Shown here: positions 56,497 to 64,000 of the stretch, in pieces
How positions within the stretch are numbered: position 1 is the stretch's first letter
How the letters are laid out: each line of letters begins with the position of its first letter
Origin: Mycolicibacterium tokaiense
Lineage (GTDB): Bacteria > Actinomycetota > Actinomycetes > Mycobacteriales > Mycobacteriaceae
Length of the DNA stretch: 64,000 nucleotides
NCBI RefSeq assembly: GCF_010725885.1
Contig: NZ_AP022600.1
Span: 6,138,001 to 6,202,000 of the forward strand
Direction of reading: 5' to 3'
The notes under the pieces: model-generated
The model's database searches: none
Seen by the model: only the letters and a program-made list of their open reading frames with translations
Told to the model about the DNA's origin: nothing
Made by a program: the position numbers and the translations under genes

Positions 56497-57756
56497 TCAG
56501 TTCAGCCGGGTGGTCTCCAGGGTGACACCGTCCGCGGCGGGCAGCAGATCCAGCAGGGCGTCGCCCATGGCGGCGGCGGGAGTGAGCACACCGCGCAGAT
56601 CGGAGAGGGTGTCGCGGTGCAGCGCCAAGGCCAGCCCGCACTCGCCGAGCAGGACTGCGGTGGACTTGTAGCCCGGGTCGCCCACCTGGGCCATGGTGGT
56701 GCGGTAGCGCGCCCCGGTGGTTGTGGTGGTGTAGGTCTCGACGGTGTAGTGCCCGCGCTCACGGGTCGCTTCGCTGGGGCCGGTGCCCGGCTTCGGGACG
56801 ATGCGTTGCACCAGCCGGTCGGGCAGCTTGTCGAAGTACCGGCTACCCAGTGCGAGCACGGCGGCATTGGTGGCGGTGCCCACGGCCGCGGCGATGGGCG
56901 CCATCGGCGACGAGCCCATGCTCATCACCTCGCTGTAGGCGAACCGGCGGCCGTAGCTCCAGTTCAGCAGCGCATTGCTGCGCCGCACGATCCGGGAGTT
57001 GGTGGCAGCCATCACGAACGCCCCGGTCCAGACGCCGGCCAGCTCGGGGGCGATCTGGACCCCCTTGCGCCAGGCGATGTCGGGCTGGGCGCCGAGTTCG
57101 GGCTCGGCCCCACGGTCGGTGCTCAGGGTGTAGGGATCGAGCATCGCAGCCCGCGCGGCCGGGTCCTTCGACGCCGTCTTCATCACCTCGAGCATGGAGG
57201 CGACGGTGCCGCCGGAGACCCCGCCGGCGAACCGACGCACCACCATCGTGGTGTCCAGCAGGTCCCCGGCGCCGTCGGCCTGCGCCTGTTTGTGCAGGGC
57301 GTAGACGGTGAGATCAGAAGGGACGGAATCGAATCCACAGGAGTGCACGATGCGGGCCCCGGTGTCGGCGGCTTCCTTGTGGTAGGTGTCGATGCTGTCG
57401 CGGATGAACATCGTCTCGCCGGTGAGGTCGGCGTAGTCGGTGCCCGCGGCCGCGCACGCCGCGACCAGCGGTAGCCCGTACTTGGTGTAGGGCCCCACCG
57501 TGGTGATCACCACCCGGGTGCGCGCGGCCATGGCGTTGAGGGTGGAGGGCTGCGAGGCGTCGGCGGTGATCAGCGGCCAGGACTGCGCGGCGGGGCCCAG
57601 GGAGTCGCGCACCTTGATCAGCTTGTCCGCCGAGCGGCCCGCCAGGGCGATGCGCGCATCCCCACCTGCGGTGGCCAGGTAGAGCGCGGTGAGTCTGCCG
57701 GCGAAGCCCGTCGCCCCGTACACCACGATGTCGAATTCACGGTCCGCTGCGGTCAT
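56497..57756 (-). CDS. Saccharopine dehydrogenase-like / trans-acting enoyl reductase family protein (Rv2449c type)
   Basis: A 419-residue protein with an N-terminal NAD(P)-binding fold (DIVVYGATGFAGRLTALYLA near residue 9) and a C-terminal domain typical of the saccharopine-dehydrogenase-like family of mycobacteria. Other conserved parts are VITTVGPYTKYGLPLVAACA, DYADLTGETMFIRDSI and IVHSCGFDSVPSDLTVYAL. Relatives include the trans-acting enoyl reductase of phthiocerol synthesis, but the substrate of this valS-linked member is unknown. It is probably not a lysine-pathway enzyme. Confidence 0.86.
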   Translation of the reverse strand: MTAADREFDIVVYGATGFAGRLTALYLATAGGDARIALAGRSADKLIKVRDSLGPAAQSWPLITADASQPSTLNAMAARTRVVITTVGPYTKYGLPLVAACAAAGTDYADLTGETMFIRDSIDTYHKEAADTGARIVHSCGFDSVPSDLTVYALHKQAQADGAGDLLDTTMVVRRFAGGVSGGTVASMLEVMKTASKDPAARAAMLDPYTLSTDRGAEPELGAQPDIAWRKGVQIAPELAGVWTGAFVMAATNSRIVRRSNALLNWSYGRRFAYSEVMSMGSSPMAPIAAAVGTATNAAVLALGSRYFDKLPDRLVQRIVPKPGTGPSEATRERGHYTVETYTTTTTGARYRTTMAQVGDPGYKSTAVLLGECGLALALHRDTLSDLRGVLTPAAAMGDALLDLLPAADGVTLETTRLN

Positions 57757-57776
57757 GATCTCAACCTACCGGTCGG

Positions 57777-59747
57777 TCAGCCCAGCGTCTCCGGCAATGC
57801 GACGGTCTCCCCCAGCACGTGCTCTGCGAGGAATGCCGTCACCACCTGATACCAGAGCTTCGCGTGCGCGGGGTGCAGCACCCAGTGATTCTCCGACGGG
57901 AAGTACAGGAAGCGGTGCGGTGAGTTGCCGTCGTCGTCGGCGGGCAGCCCGGAGGCGGTCAGCAGTTCGAACCACAGCCGCAGCGCCTCCCCGATCGGCA
58001 CGCGATAGTCCTTGTCGCCGTGGATCACCAGCATCGGGGTGGCGATGCTGTGGACGTGGCGGTGCGGCGAATTCTCGACCGCCATCTCCGGGGTCATCTC
58101 CCGCATCCAGTAGTAGGACGAGTCGGTGGTGGCGCCGAACTGGTCGAGCGCCCACAGGCTGGCGTGGGTGACGATGGCGGCGAACCGGTCGGTGTGGCCG
58201 GCCACCCAGTTGGCCATGTACCCGCCGAAGGAGCCGCCCATGGCGGCGGTGCGGGTCGCGTCGATCCGCGGGTGCGCGCACGCGGCGTCGGTGGCGGCCA
58301 TCAGGTCGGTGAACGGTGGGCCACCCCAGGCGCCCCAGCCGACCTGGATGAAGTCCTGGCCGTACCCGGTGGACAGCGCCGGATCGGGCAGCAGCACCGC
58401 GTACCCCCCGGCGGCCAGCAGCCACGGATTCCACCGCCACGACCAGGCGTTCCAGCTGCCGAGTGGCCCGCCGTGGATCCAGAGGAGCAGCGGAGCAGGC
58501 TCCTGGTCCACCGGCAGCACCAGCCACGAGCGCACCGTGCGGCCGTCGGTCGCGGTGGCCTCGATCTCGGTGAGCTCGCCGGGCAGGGCCGGCAGTTCGA
58601 CACCGGGCAGCACCGTGACGGTGCCGTCGGTATCCAGACGCACCGGGTGCGGTGGGGCGGCGTAGCTGCTGCGCAGGGCGAAATCACCGGCGTCGGTGGC
58701 GATCACGTTGGTGTAGGCGAAGTCATCGTCGGTCAGCCGAGTGACGTGGCCGTCGAGGCCCACCCGAAACACCGGGCTGCGGCCACCGTCGTCGGCCACC
58801 ACCAGCAGCGCCGCGCCGTCGGCGGACCAGGTGGCCGACACGGGCCACCGGTCCCAGTTCGGCGCCACGGTCTCGATCTCTACTGATCCCAGACTCATGC
58901 GGCACAGCGTGATCCGCGGAGCCTGCTGCGGCGTGGACACCGACTCCCGCAGGAACGCCACCTGGGTGCAGTCCGGGGAGATCACCGGAGACTCCAGGTC
59001 GGCGCCGGGGTCCTCGGCGATGACCTCGCGGTTGCCGGAGGCGACGTCGATGCGCACCAGCACACTGCGCAGTGACGCCGCCGGCCCGGGCACCCGCCAG
59101 GCAGCCACGATGAACGTGCCGTCGGCGCTGACGTCGAAACTGGCCTCCCGCAGCGCATTCCCGGGATCGGGGGTCAGATCGCGGCGGTCGGCGGCATCCA
59201 GCAGGTGGGGTTGCCCCGGGCCCAGGTCGGCGTCCCAGTACCGGACCGGGTAGCCGGTGTGCAGGATGGCGTCGATCTTCGTGTCCTTGCGCAGCGCGCG
59301 CAGGCGGCGTTCGTCGTCCAGGTCGGCGGACGACGGCAGCAGAGCCGCGGTCACCACGGTGCGCTCTGCTGCGCGGGCGGTGCGGACACCGTCGACCCCG
59401 CCGGGCAGGGCCAGGATCTGCTCGGCCTCCCCGCCTGCCGCGGGCAGCCGCCACAGCGCGGTCGGCGGGGTGTCATCGTCGCCGTCGGGACGCACCGCCA
59501 GGAACAGCAGGTCACCTGCGGCGGTGAATGCCGGCGCCGACTCCCCCTTCACGCCGCGCGTCAGCCGCCGGGGTGGCGCCGCCGCGTCGGGGTCGAGTTC
59601 CCAGAGCGCGGTGCGGAATTCGGTTTTCTTGTCGTTCAGCTCGGCCAGCGCCATCACCACGCGGCGGCCGTCGGCACTGGCCGCCAGTCCGGTGACCCGC
59701 GGCAGGTTCAGATAGTCGTCGAGCTCGGCGAACGCGGTGGTGGACAT
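57777..59747 (-). CDS. S9-family serine peptidase (prolyl oligopeptidase/acylaminoacyl peptidase type)
   Basis: A 656-residue cytoplasmic peptidase that likely releases residues from oligopeptides. The N-terminal half is a beta-propeller (VTGLAASADGRRVVMAL, SPVISPDCTQVAFLRES), the C-terminal half an alpha/beta hydrolase with Ser in MGGSFGGYMANW near residue 508, Asp in IHGDKDYRVP near residue 580 and His in PSENHWVL near residue 618. HGGPLGSWNAWSWRWNP is the oxyanion region. ATG 59747 is preferred over the upstream MCYHWP start. Follows eutC by 19 bases, so it may be the last gene of the ethanolamine unit, without an evident functional link. Confidence 0.87.
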   Translation of the reverse strand: MSTTAFAELDDYLNLPRVTGLAASADGRRVVMALAELNDKKTEFRTALWELDPDAAAPPRRLTRGVKGESAPAFTAAGDLLFLAVRPDGDDDTPPTALWRLPAAGGEAEQILALPGGVDGVRTARAAERTVVTAALLPSSADLDDERRLRALRKDTKIDAILHTGYPVRYWDADLGPGQPHLLDAADRRDLTPDPGNALREASFDVSADGTFIVAAWRVPGPAASLRSVLVRIDVASGNREVIAEDPGADLESPVISPDCTQVAFLRESVSTPQQAPRITLCRMSLGSVEIETVAPNWDRWPVSATWSADGAALLVVADDGGRSPVFRVGLDGHVTRLTDDDFAYTNVIATDAGDFALRSSYAAPPHPVRLDTDGTVTVLPGVELPALPGELTEIEATATDGRTVRSWLVLPVDQEPAPLLLWIHGGPLGSWNAWSWRWNPWLLAAGGYAVLLPDPALSTGYGQDFIQVGWGAWGGPPFTDLMAATDAACAHPRIDATRTAAMGGSFGGYMANWVAGHTDRFAAIVTHASLWALDQFGATTDSSYYWMREMTPEMAVENSPHRHVHSIATPMLVIHGDKDYRVPIGEALRLWFELLTASGLPADDDGNSPHRFLYFPSENHWVLHPAHAKLWYQVVTAFLAEHVLGETVALPETLG

Positions 59748-59766
59748 GGGCCAGTGGTAGCACACC

Positions 59767-60522
59767 TCAGCCCAGCGCGGCAGCCTGCTGCGCCTCGGTC
59801 AACACATCCTCAGAGGTGTCCTTGAGATCCACCCCTGATCGGCCCAGCTGCTTGGCGCCGGCCAGCAGTGCGGCCACCACCGCCGCAGCGCGCGGGTACG
59901 CCACGCCGTGGCTGTGGATGTTGGACACGCAGTTGCGTTCCGAGTCCGCCATGCCCGGCCGCGGCCGGTACGACAGGTAGGCACCCAGACTGTCGGCGAC
60001 CGACAGGCCGGGGCGCTCCCCGATCAGCACCACCACGGCGTCGGCGCCGAGCGCGGCGGCCACGTGGTCACCGAGGGCCACCCGCGCCTGGGTGGCGACG
60101 ACGACGGACACCGCGGCCCCGCCGAGAGCTTCCACCAGCGCCCTGACCATCGGCACGGCGTGGTCGGTGACCGCCCGGGCCGACAACCCGTCGCAGACCA
60201 CGATCGCGACATCCGGCTCCGTCCGGCAGAGCGCGGACAGGTCGGCGGGCTGCCGGCCGAGATCCGGACGGCGCAGATAGGTGGAGCGATCAGGGGCGCG
60301 GCTGGTGATCACCGGGACCGGTCCCACGCCCAGCTCGCTCAGGGACGCGGCCAGTGCGTCGGCGTCGACCGCGGAGTGCACGGCGTCGCGGGCGGCGGCG
60401 TGCGCGGCCGAGAGGTCCAGTACCGCAGCGATGTCCAGGGCGTCGCCCGCACGGCCGAGGCCGATCCTGGACCGGGTGTGCGCCCGCAGCCGGTCCCACA
60501 GGGCGCGTTCGGTGTCACTCAC
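59767..60522 (-). CDS. eutC: Ethanolamine ammonia-lyase small subunit
   Basis: With EutB, splits ethanolamine to acetaldehyde and ammonia using adenosylcobalamin. The 251-residue protein has the typical ARDAVHSAVD start, VPVITSRAPDRSTYLRRPDLGR near residue 70, VVIGERPGLSVADSLGAYL-like motif (VLIGERPGLSVADSL) near residue 165 and the conserved ERNCVSNIHSHG near residue 198. The GTG at 60522 overlaps the eutB stop (GTGA); the long upstream frame is rejected. Confidence 0.93.
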   Translation of the reverse strand: MSDTERALWDRLRAHTRSRIGLGRAGDALDIAAVLDLSAAHAAARDAVHSAVDADALAASLSELGVGPVPVITSRAPDRSTYLRRPDLGRQPADLSALCRTEPDVAIVVCDGLSARAVTDHAVPMVRALVEALGGAAVSVVVATQARVALGDHVAAALGADAVVVLIGERPGLSVADSLGAYLSYRPRPGMADSERNCVSNIHSHGVAYPRAAAVVAALLAGAKQLGRSGVDLKDTSEDVLTEAQQAAALG

Positions 60523-61931
60523 GCGCTGGCTGCCAATGCCCGCAGCGACGAGGCGCTGGCTTCCAGCGGCCGGATCAGGCCGTCCGCTCCGATCATGTCC
60601 TGGGCCGCCAGCCACTGCTCGAACTCCGGAGCGGGCCCCAGCCCCAGCGTGCGGCGCGCGTAGAGCACGTCGTGGAAGGACAGGCTCTGGTAGCCCAGCA
60701 TCACGTCGTCGGCGCCGGGCACCGCGATCACGAAGGCCGTTCCCGCCGCGGCCAGCAGCGTCAGCAGCACGTCCATGTCGTCGCCGTCGGCCTCGGCGTG
60801 GTTGGTGTAGCAGACGTCCACGCCCATGGGCAGGCCCAGCAGCCGGCCGCAGAAGTTGTCCTCCAGCCCCGCGCGGATGATCTGCTTGCCGTCGTAGAGA
60901 TACTCCGGACCGATGAACCCCACCACGGTGTTCACCAACAGGGGCTCGACCTCGCGGGCCACCGCGTAGGCACGGGCTTCCAGGGTTTGCTGATCGACGG
61001 GTTGATCGCCAACACCGAGGTGGCCGCCGGCCGACAGGGCCGAGCCCTGACCGGTTTCGAGGTACATGACGTTGGTGCCGACCGTACCGCGGTGCAGGGA
61101 CCGGCCCGCCTCCATGCCCTCGCGCAGCAGATCCACGGTGACGCCGAAACCCTTGTTGGTGGCTTCGGTGCCGGCGATCGACTGGAACACCAGATCCACC
61201 GGGGCACCTTTGCCGATCAGGTCGATGGTGGTGGTGACGTGGGTCAGCACGCACGACTGGGTGGGAATGTCGTAGCGGGAGCGGATCTCGTCGAGCAGCC
61301 GCAGCAGGTCGGCGACCGCGCGCGGTGAATCGGTGGCGGGATTGATACCGATCACGGCATCCCCGCTGCCCATCAGCAGGCCGTCCAGGGTTGCCGCGGC
61401 GACCCCCAGCGGATTGTCGGTGGGGTGGTTGGGCTGCAGGCGGCTGGCGAGGCGGCCGGGCAGGCCGATGGTGGAACGGAAGGCCGACGTCACCAGCGGC
61501 AACCGGGCCACCGCCACCAGGTCCTGGTTGCGCATCAGCTTGCTCACCGCGGCCACCATCTCCGGGGTGAGCCCGGGCGCCAGCGCACTCACCTGCTGCG
61601 GCCCAGTGGGGTCGACGACCATGCGCAGCAACCAGTTTCGCAACTCCCCGACGGTCATCGAGGACACCGGGGCGAAGGCCTGCGCGTCGTGGCTGTCGAT
61701 GATCAGCCGGGTGACCTCGTCGGTCTCGTAGGGCACCACCACCTCGGTGAGGAAGTCGGTCAGCGGGATCTCGGCCAGGGCGTAGCGGGCGGCAGCGCGC
61801 TCGGCATCGGTCTCGGCGGCGCAGCCGGCCAGTTGATCCCCCGACCGGGCGGGTGAGGCCTTGGCCAGCACCTGCACCAGGTGATCGAAGGTGTACGTCT
61901 GACCGGCGAGCGTGTGGCGGCGGACTGTCAC
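60519..61931 (-). CDS. eutB: Ethanolamine ammonia-lyase large subunit
   Basis: The 470-residue catalytic subunit of adenosylcobalamin-dependent ethanolamine ammonia-lyase. Typical stretches: VMKLMRNQD-like region (VSKLMRNQDL) near residue 130, LPGRLASRLQPNHPTDNP near residue 155, QSIAGTEATNKGFGVTVDLL near residue 246, YLETGQGSALSAGGHLGVGDQP near residue 280 and DVCYTNHAEADGDDMDVLLT near residue 373. GTG start with AGAGGAGG eight bases upstream. No EutA reactivase, microcompartment shell genes, permease or aldehyde dehydrogenase lie next to it. An XRE/cupin regulator gene precedes it. Confidence 0.94.
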   Translation of the reverse strand: MTVRRHTLAGQTYTFDHLVQVLAKASPARSGDQLAGCAAETDAERAAARYALAEIPLTDFLTEVVVPYETDEVTRLIIDSHDAQAFAPVSSMTVGELRNWLLRMVVDPTGPQQVSALAPGLTPEMVAAVSKLMRNQDLVAVARLPLVTSAFRSTIGLPGRLASRLQPNHPTDNPLGVAAATLDGLLMGSGDAVIGINPATDSPRAVADLLRLLDEIRSRYDIPTQSCVLTHVTTTIDLIGKGAPVDLVFQSIAGTEATNKGFGVTVDLLREGMEAGRSLHRGTVGTNVMYLETGQGSALSAGGHLGVGDQPVDQQTLEARAYAVAREVEPLLVNTVVGFIGPEYLYDGKQIIRAGLEDNFCGRLLGLPMGVDVCYTNHAEADGDDMDVLLTLLAAAGTAFVIAVPGADDVMLGYQSLSFHDVLYARRTLGLGPAPEFEQWLAAQDMIGADGLIRPLEASASSLRALAASA

Positions 61932-61981
61932 CGTCCCATCCTCCTCTGCCGTCGTTACCGAGCGATGTCGGCGTGATTTCG

Positions 61982-62629
61982 TCAGGGGGTGGTGTCGGGG
62001 AAGGCGATCACGGACAGGAAGCGGATGGGCAGGGAGATCAGCGCGGTCGGGCCGTGCGCGCCCTCGCCGTCGAATTGCAGCGAATCGCCAGGCTCCAGCC
62101 GGTACACCGACGCGCCGTGGCCGTACTCCATCACCCCTTCGAGCTGGTAGATGAACTCGGTCCCCGGATGCTGGAACAGCGGATAGGTCTCGCTCTCGGT
62201 GGTCAACGTCACCAGCAGCGACTCCAACCGCTTGTGCTGGCCGCGCAACGCGCCCAGCAACTCGTAATGGTGCCCCACCTGGGTGCCGTTGCGGGCGATC
62301 TGCGGCCCGGTGCCCTTGGCGGTGAACACCGCCGCCCGTTCGGCGTCCACGCCGCGGAACAACGACGTCACCGGGACATCGAGCCCGGCCGCCAGCCGCG
62401 CGAGAGTGGCTAGGCTGCAGGAGGTTTGCGCGTTCTCGATCTTCGACATCATCGCCTTCGAGATGCCCACCCGATCGGCCATCTCCGACACCGACAGTCC
62501 ACTCTGCGTGCGCAGGGCGCGCACGTTGCGGGCGATCGCACCTTCGAGTCCGGCGCCCAGCAGCGGCTCCGCCGGTGTGCGCTCCCCCGCGCTACCAGCG
62601 CGGTTTCGCAGCAGTGGATCGTCGGTCAT
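61982..62629 (-). CDS. XRE-family regulator with C-terminal cupin sensor domain
   Basis: A 215-residue regulator. The Cro/C1-type helix-turn-helix covers about residues 35-90 (QSGLSVSEMADRVGISKAMMSKIENAQ), followed by a cupin barrel (YPLFQHPGTEFIYQLEGVMEYGHG, about residues 145-200) that should bind a small molecule. The architecture is like PuuR and other amine-pathway regulators. It stands 50 bases upstream of eutB on the same strand, so it likely controls the eutB-eutC unit. ATG 62629 begins the probable protein; the upstream extension is not family-like. Confidence 0.86.
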   Translation of the reverse strand: MTDDPLLRNRAGSAGERTPAEPLLGAGLEGAIARNVRALRTQSGLSVSEMADRVGISKAMMSKIENAQTSCSLATLARLAAGLDVPVTSLFRGVDAERAAVFTAKGTGPQIARNGTQVGHHYELLGALRGQHKRLESLLVTLTTESETYPLFQHPGTEFIYQLEGVMEYGHGASVYRLEPGDSLQFDGEGAHGPTALISLPIRFLSVIAFPDTTP

Positions 62630-62666
62630 GCCGTGAGACGCTACCTGGCCGACCGCCGCCCGGCGC

Positions 62667-63710
62667 TCACGACTCGGCCAGCAGCTCGCGGACCCGGGGA
62701 ATGACCTGGGTCCCGTACAGCTCCACCGACCGCAGCCGGGCACTGGCAGAGACGGTTCCGGCGGACGAATAGATCATGTCGAACCGGCCCACGCCGAGCA
62801 CCCCGATAGCGCGGGCGATCTTCCTGGCGACCGTCTCGACGGAACCGACGTACAGCGAACCCCCGGCCACCTCGGAGTCGAATTCCGCGCGCCGCAGCGG
62901 CGGCCAGCCCCGCAGCGCGCCGATGCGGTCGCGGATCTCCCGGTACCCCGGGTAGTACAGCTCCTTGGCCTCCTCGTCGGTGGCGGCGACGAAGCCTGGC
63001 GAGTGCATGCCGACCGGTCGGGCGATGGTGCCGAATTCCTGCGCGGCGTGCCGGTACAGCTCCAGGTAGGGCGCGAAGCGCTCGGGCGCGCCGCCGATGA
63101 TGGCCAGCATCAGACCGAACCCGTAGCGGGCGGTCCGCACCACCGATTCCGGCGATCCGCCCACGCCGACCCAGGTGTTGAGTCGGCCGGAGTCGGTCTT
63201 GGGGAACACGTCCGCGTCCTGCAGGGCAGCACGGGTAGTGCCCGTCCAGGTGACCGGCTTCTCGTCCAGCAGCCGGTGGAACAGCTCGATCTTCTCCTCG
63301 AACAGCACCTCGTAGTCAGCGAGGTCGTACCCGAACAGCGGGAACGACTCCGTGAACGATCCGCGCCCGAGGATCACCTCGGCGCGGCCGCGGGACAACG
63401 CGTCGACGGTGGCGAACCGCTGATAGACCCGCACCGGGTCGTCCGAAGACAGCACGGTGACCCCGGAGGCGAGCCGGATGCGCGTGGTCGCCGTCGCGAT
63501 GCCGGCCAGTACCGTCTCCGGGCTCGAGATGGCGTATTCGGGCCGGTGGTGTTCGCCCAGCGCCACCACGTCGATGCCGACCTGGTCGGCGAGCACCGCT
63601 TCCCGCACCGCGGCGCGGATGGCCTCGGCATGCGAGACCACCTCTCCGCGGTCGTCGCGGGGCCGGTCGCCGAAGCTGTCGATACCGAACTCGATCTGCG
63701 AGACATCCAT
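62667..63710 (-). CDS. LLM-class flavin-dependent oxidoreductase (luciferase-like)
   Basis: A 347-residue TIM-barrel enzyme that uses reduced flavin (FMN or F420). Recognisable parts are FGIDSFGDRPRDDRGEVVSHAE near residue 8, DVVALGEHHRPEYAISSPETVLAG near residue 45, RAEVILGRGSFTESFPLFGYDL near residue 110, and NTWVGVGGSPESVVRTARYGFGLMLAIIGG near residue 180. The substrate is unknown. ATG 63710 is preferred; a GGAGG site lies 11 bases upstream. The gene diverges from a MarR-type regulator across 76 bases that hold two related palindromes. Confidence 0.87.
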   Translation of the reverse strand: MDVSQIEFGIDSFGDRPRDDRGEVVSHAEAIRAAVREAVLADQVGIDVVALGEHHRPEYAISSPETVLAGIATATTRIRLASGVTVLSSDDPVRVYQRFATVDALSRGRAEVILGRGSFTESFPLFGYDLADYEVLFEEKIELFHRLLDEKPVTWTGTTRAALQDADVFPKTDSGRLNTWVGVGGSPESVVRTARYGFGLMLAIIGGAPERFAPYLELYRHAAQEFGTIARPVGMHSPGFVAATDEEAKELYYPGYREIRDRIGALRGWPPLRRAEFDSEVAGGSLYVGSVETVARKIARAIGVLGVGRFDMIYSSAGTVSASARLRSVELYGTQVIPRVRELLAES

Positions 63711-63729
63711 ACGCGGTTCATCCTCCAAG

Positions 63730-63747
63730 TGATTGACACGTCAATCA
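63730..63747. promoter_or_regulatory. Palindromic operator upstream of the LLM oxidoreductase
   Basis: TGATTGAC-AC-GTCAATCA has perfect eight-base arms. It lies 20 bases before the oxidoreductase ATG, within the gap to the MarR gene, and is a strong candidate binding site for that regulator. Confidence 0.75.
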
Positions 63748-63758
63748 TGCCGGAGATT

Positions 63759-63772
63759 GTTCACACGTCAAC
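63759..63772. promoter_or_regulatory. Second, imperfect copy of the operator
   Basis: GTTCAC-AC-GTCAAC shares the ACGTCAA half of the palindrome at 63730-63747, with one mismatch between its arms. It ends 15 bases before the MarR ATG, so the two sites would let the regulator control both genes. Confidence 0.6.
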
Positions 63773-63786
63773 TACCCTGGGTGGCG

Positions 63787-64000
63787 ATGACCACGCGCCG
63801 GCTGCCCGACAAGGACGAACTCGCGATCTGGCGGGCCCACATCGAGACCTTCGAGATCGTCCGGGCGCGCATCGACGCACGCCTGCACCAGGATTCACAA
63901 CTCTCCAGCGGCGACTACCGCATCCTGTTGGCGCTCAGCGAGGCCGACGGCACCGCGTTGCGGTCCTCGGAGCTCGCCGCCCACATCGAGTGGGAGCGCA
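63787..64000 (+). CDS. MarR-family transcriptional regulator (C-terminus cut by window end)
   Basis: The first 71 residues of a protein starting MTTRRLPDKDELAIWRAHIE. The region SSGDYRILLALSEADGTALRSSELAAHIEWER fits the start of a MarR winged-helix domain, where a short helix leads into the recognition helix. No more can be said about the ligand-binding part. It diverges from the LLM oxidoreductase and is its likely regulator. Confidence 0.75.
   Translation, partial: MTTRRLPDKDELAIWRAHIETFEIVRARIDARLHQDSQLSSGDYRILLALSEADGTALRSSELAAHIEWER

Noticed and set aside
57777..62629. Bacterial microcompartment locus around eutB-eutC
   Set aside because: No shell-protein genes or other eut structural genes occur on either side within the window.

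Overview
The window is 64 kb of high-GC DNA packed with genes, many of which overlap by 1-4 bases (ATGA, GTGA, TGATG). From about 5.7 to 57.8 kb the gene order follows, from memory, the Mycobacterium tuberculosis stretch Rv2402 (trehalase) to Rv2449c: lepA, rnz, rpsT, holA, comEC/comEA, degV, octT, gpgP, rsfS, nadD, proA, rbsK, nadE, proB, obg, rpmA, rplU, rne, ndk, folC, valS. Many GTG starts, mycobacterial signatures (OctT/GpgP, LppR-like lipoprotein, EmbR/PknH-like pair) and several inserted catabolic blocks point to an environmental mycobacterium (Mycolicibacterium type). I saw no rRNA, tRNA, CRISPR array, insertion sequence or prophage.

Layout. 1-5.7 kb: a minus-strand catabolic operon (amine oxidase, NDP-forming acyl-CoA ligase, dehydrogenase cut by the window edge) divergent from a 54-residue membrane protein and an NCS1 permease. 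5.7-17.6 kb: trehalase, GAF protein, LppR-like lipoprotein, LepA, PemK/MazF-like protein, an inserted TetR/FadE25-like divergon, acetyltransferase, CBS protein, aldo/keto reductase, RNase Z, a DUF5994 gene that looks frameshifted, and a cold-shock protein. 17.6-21.2 kb: the transglutaminase / alpha-E / circularly permuted ATP-grasp triad, with a glutamine-rich tail on the ATP-grasp protein. 21.2-29.5 kb: rpsT, holA, comEC, comEA, a DHDPR-like oxidoreductase, then the tightly overlapped nadD-rsfS-gpgP-octT-degV operon, which combines NAD synthesis, ribosome silencing and methylglucose-lipopolysaccharide precursor steps.

29.5-38.1 kb: proA-moxR-VWA operon, a DinB/maleylpyruvate-isomerase-like protein coupled to ribokinase, a stand-alone TrpB2 and glutamine-dependent NAD synthetase. 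38.2-44.2 kb: an EmbR-like SARP/FHA regulator coupled to a PknH-like receptor kinase, an isochorismatase-fold hydrolase, a sirtuin and a TetR/P450 divergon. 44.2-57.8 kb: proB-obg-rpmA-rplU, rne with acidic and PE-repeat tails, ndk-DUF4233-folC-valS, an unknown membrane protein and the Rv2449c-type reductase. 57.8-64 kb: not in the M. tuberculosis order at this place; holds an S9 peptidase, ethanolamine ammonia-lyase eutB-eutC with an XRE/cupin regulator, a luciferase-like monooxygenase and a MarR regulator cut by the window end.

The strongest leads for new biology are the ATP-grasp/alpha-E/transglutaminase triad with its Q-rich tail, the tiny membrane partner of the NCS1 permease, the relocated EmbR/PknH-like pair, the microcompartment-free ethanolamine cluster, and four divergent gene pairs with clear repeats or palindromes in their shared promoters. 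All identifications come from reading the sequence and recalled family knowledge; no database search was run.
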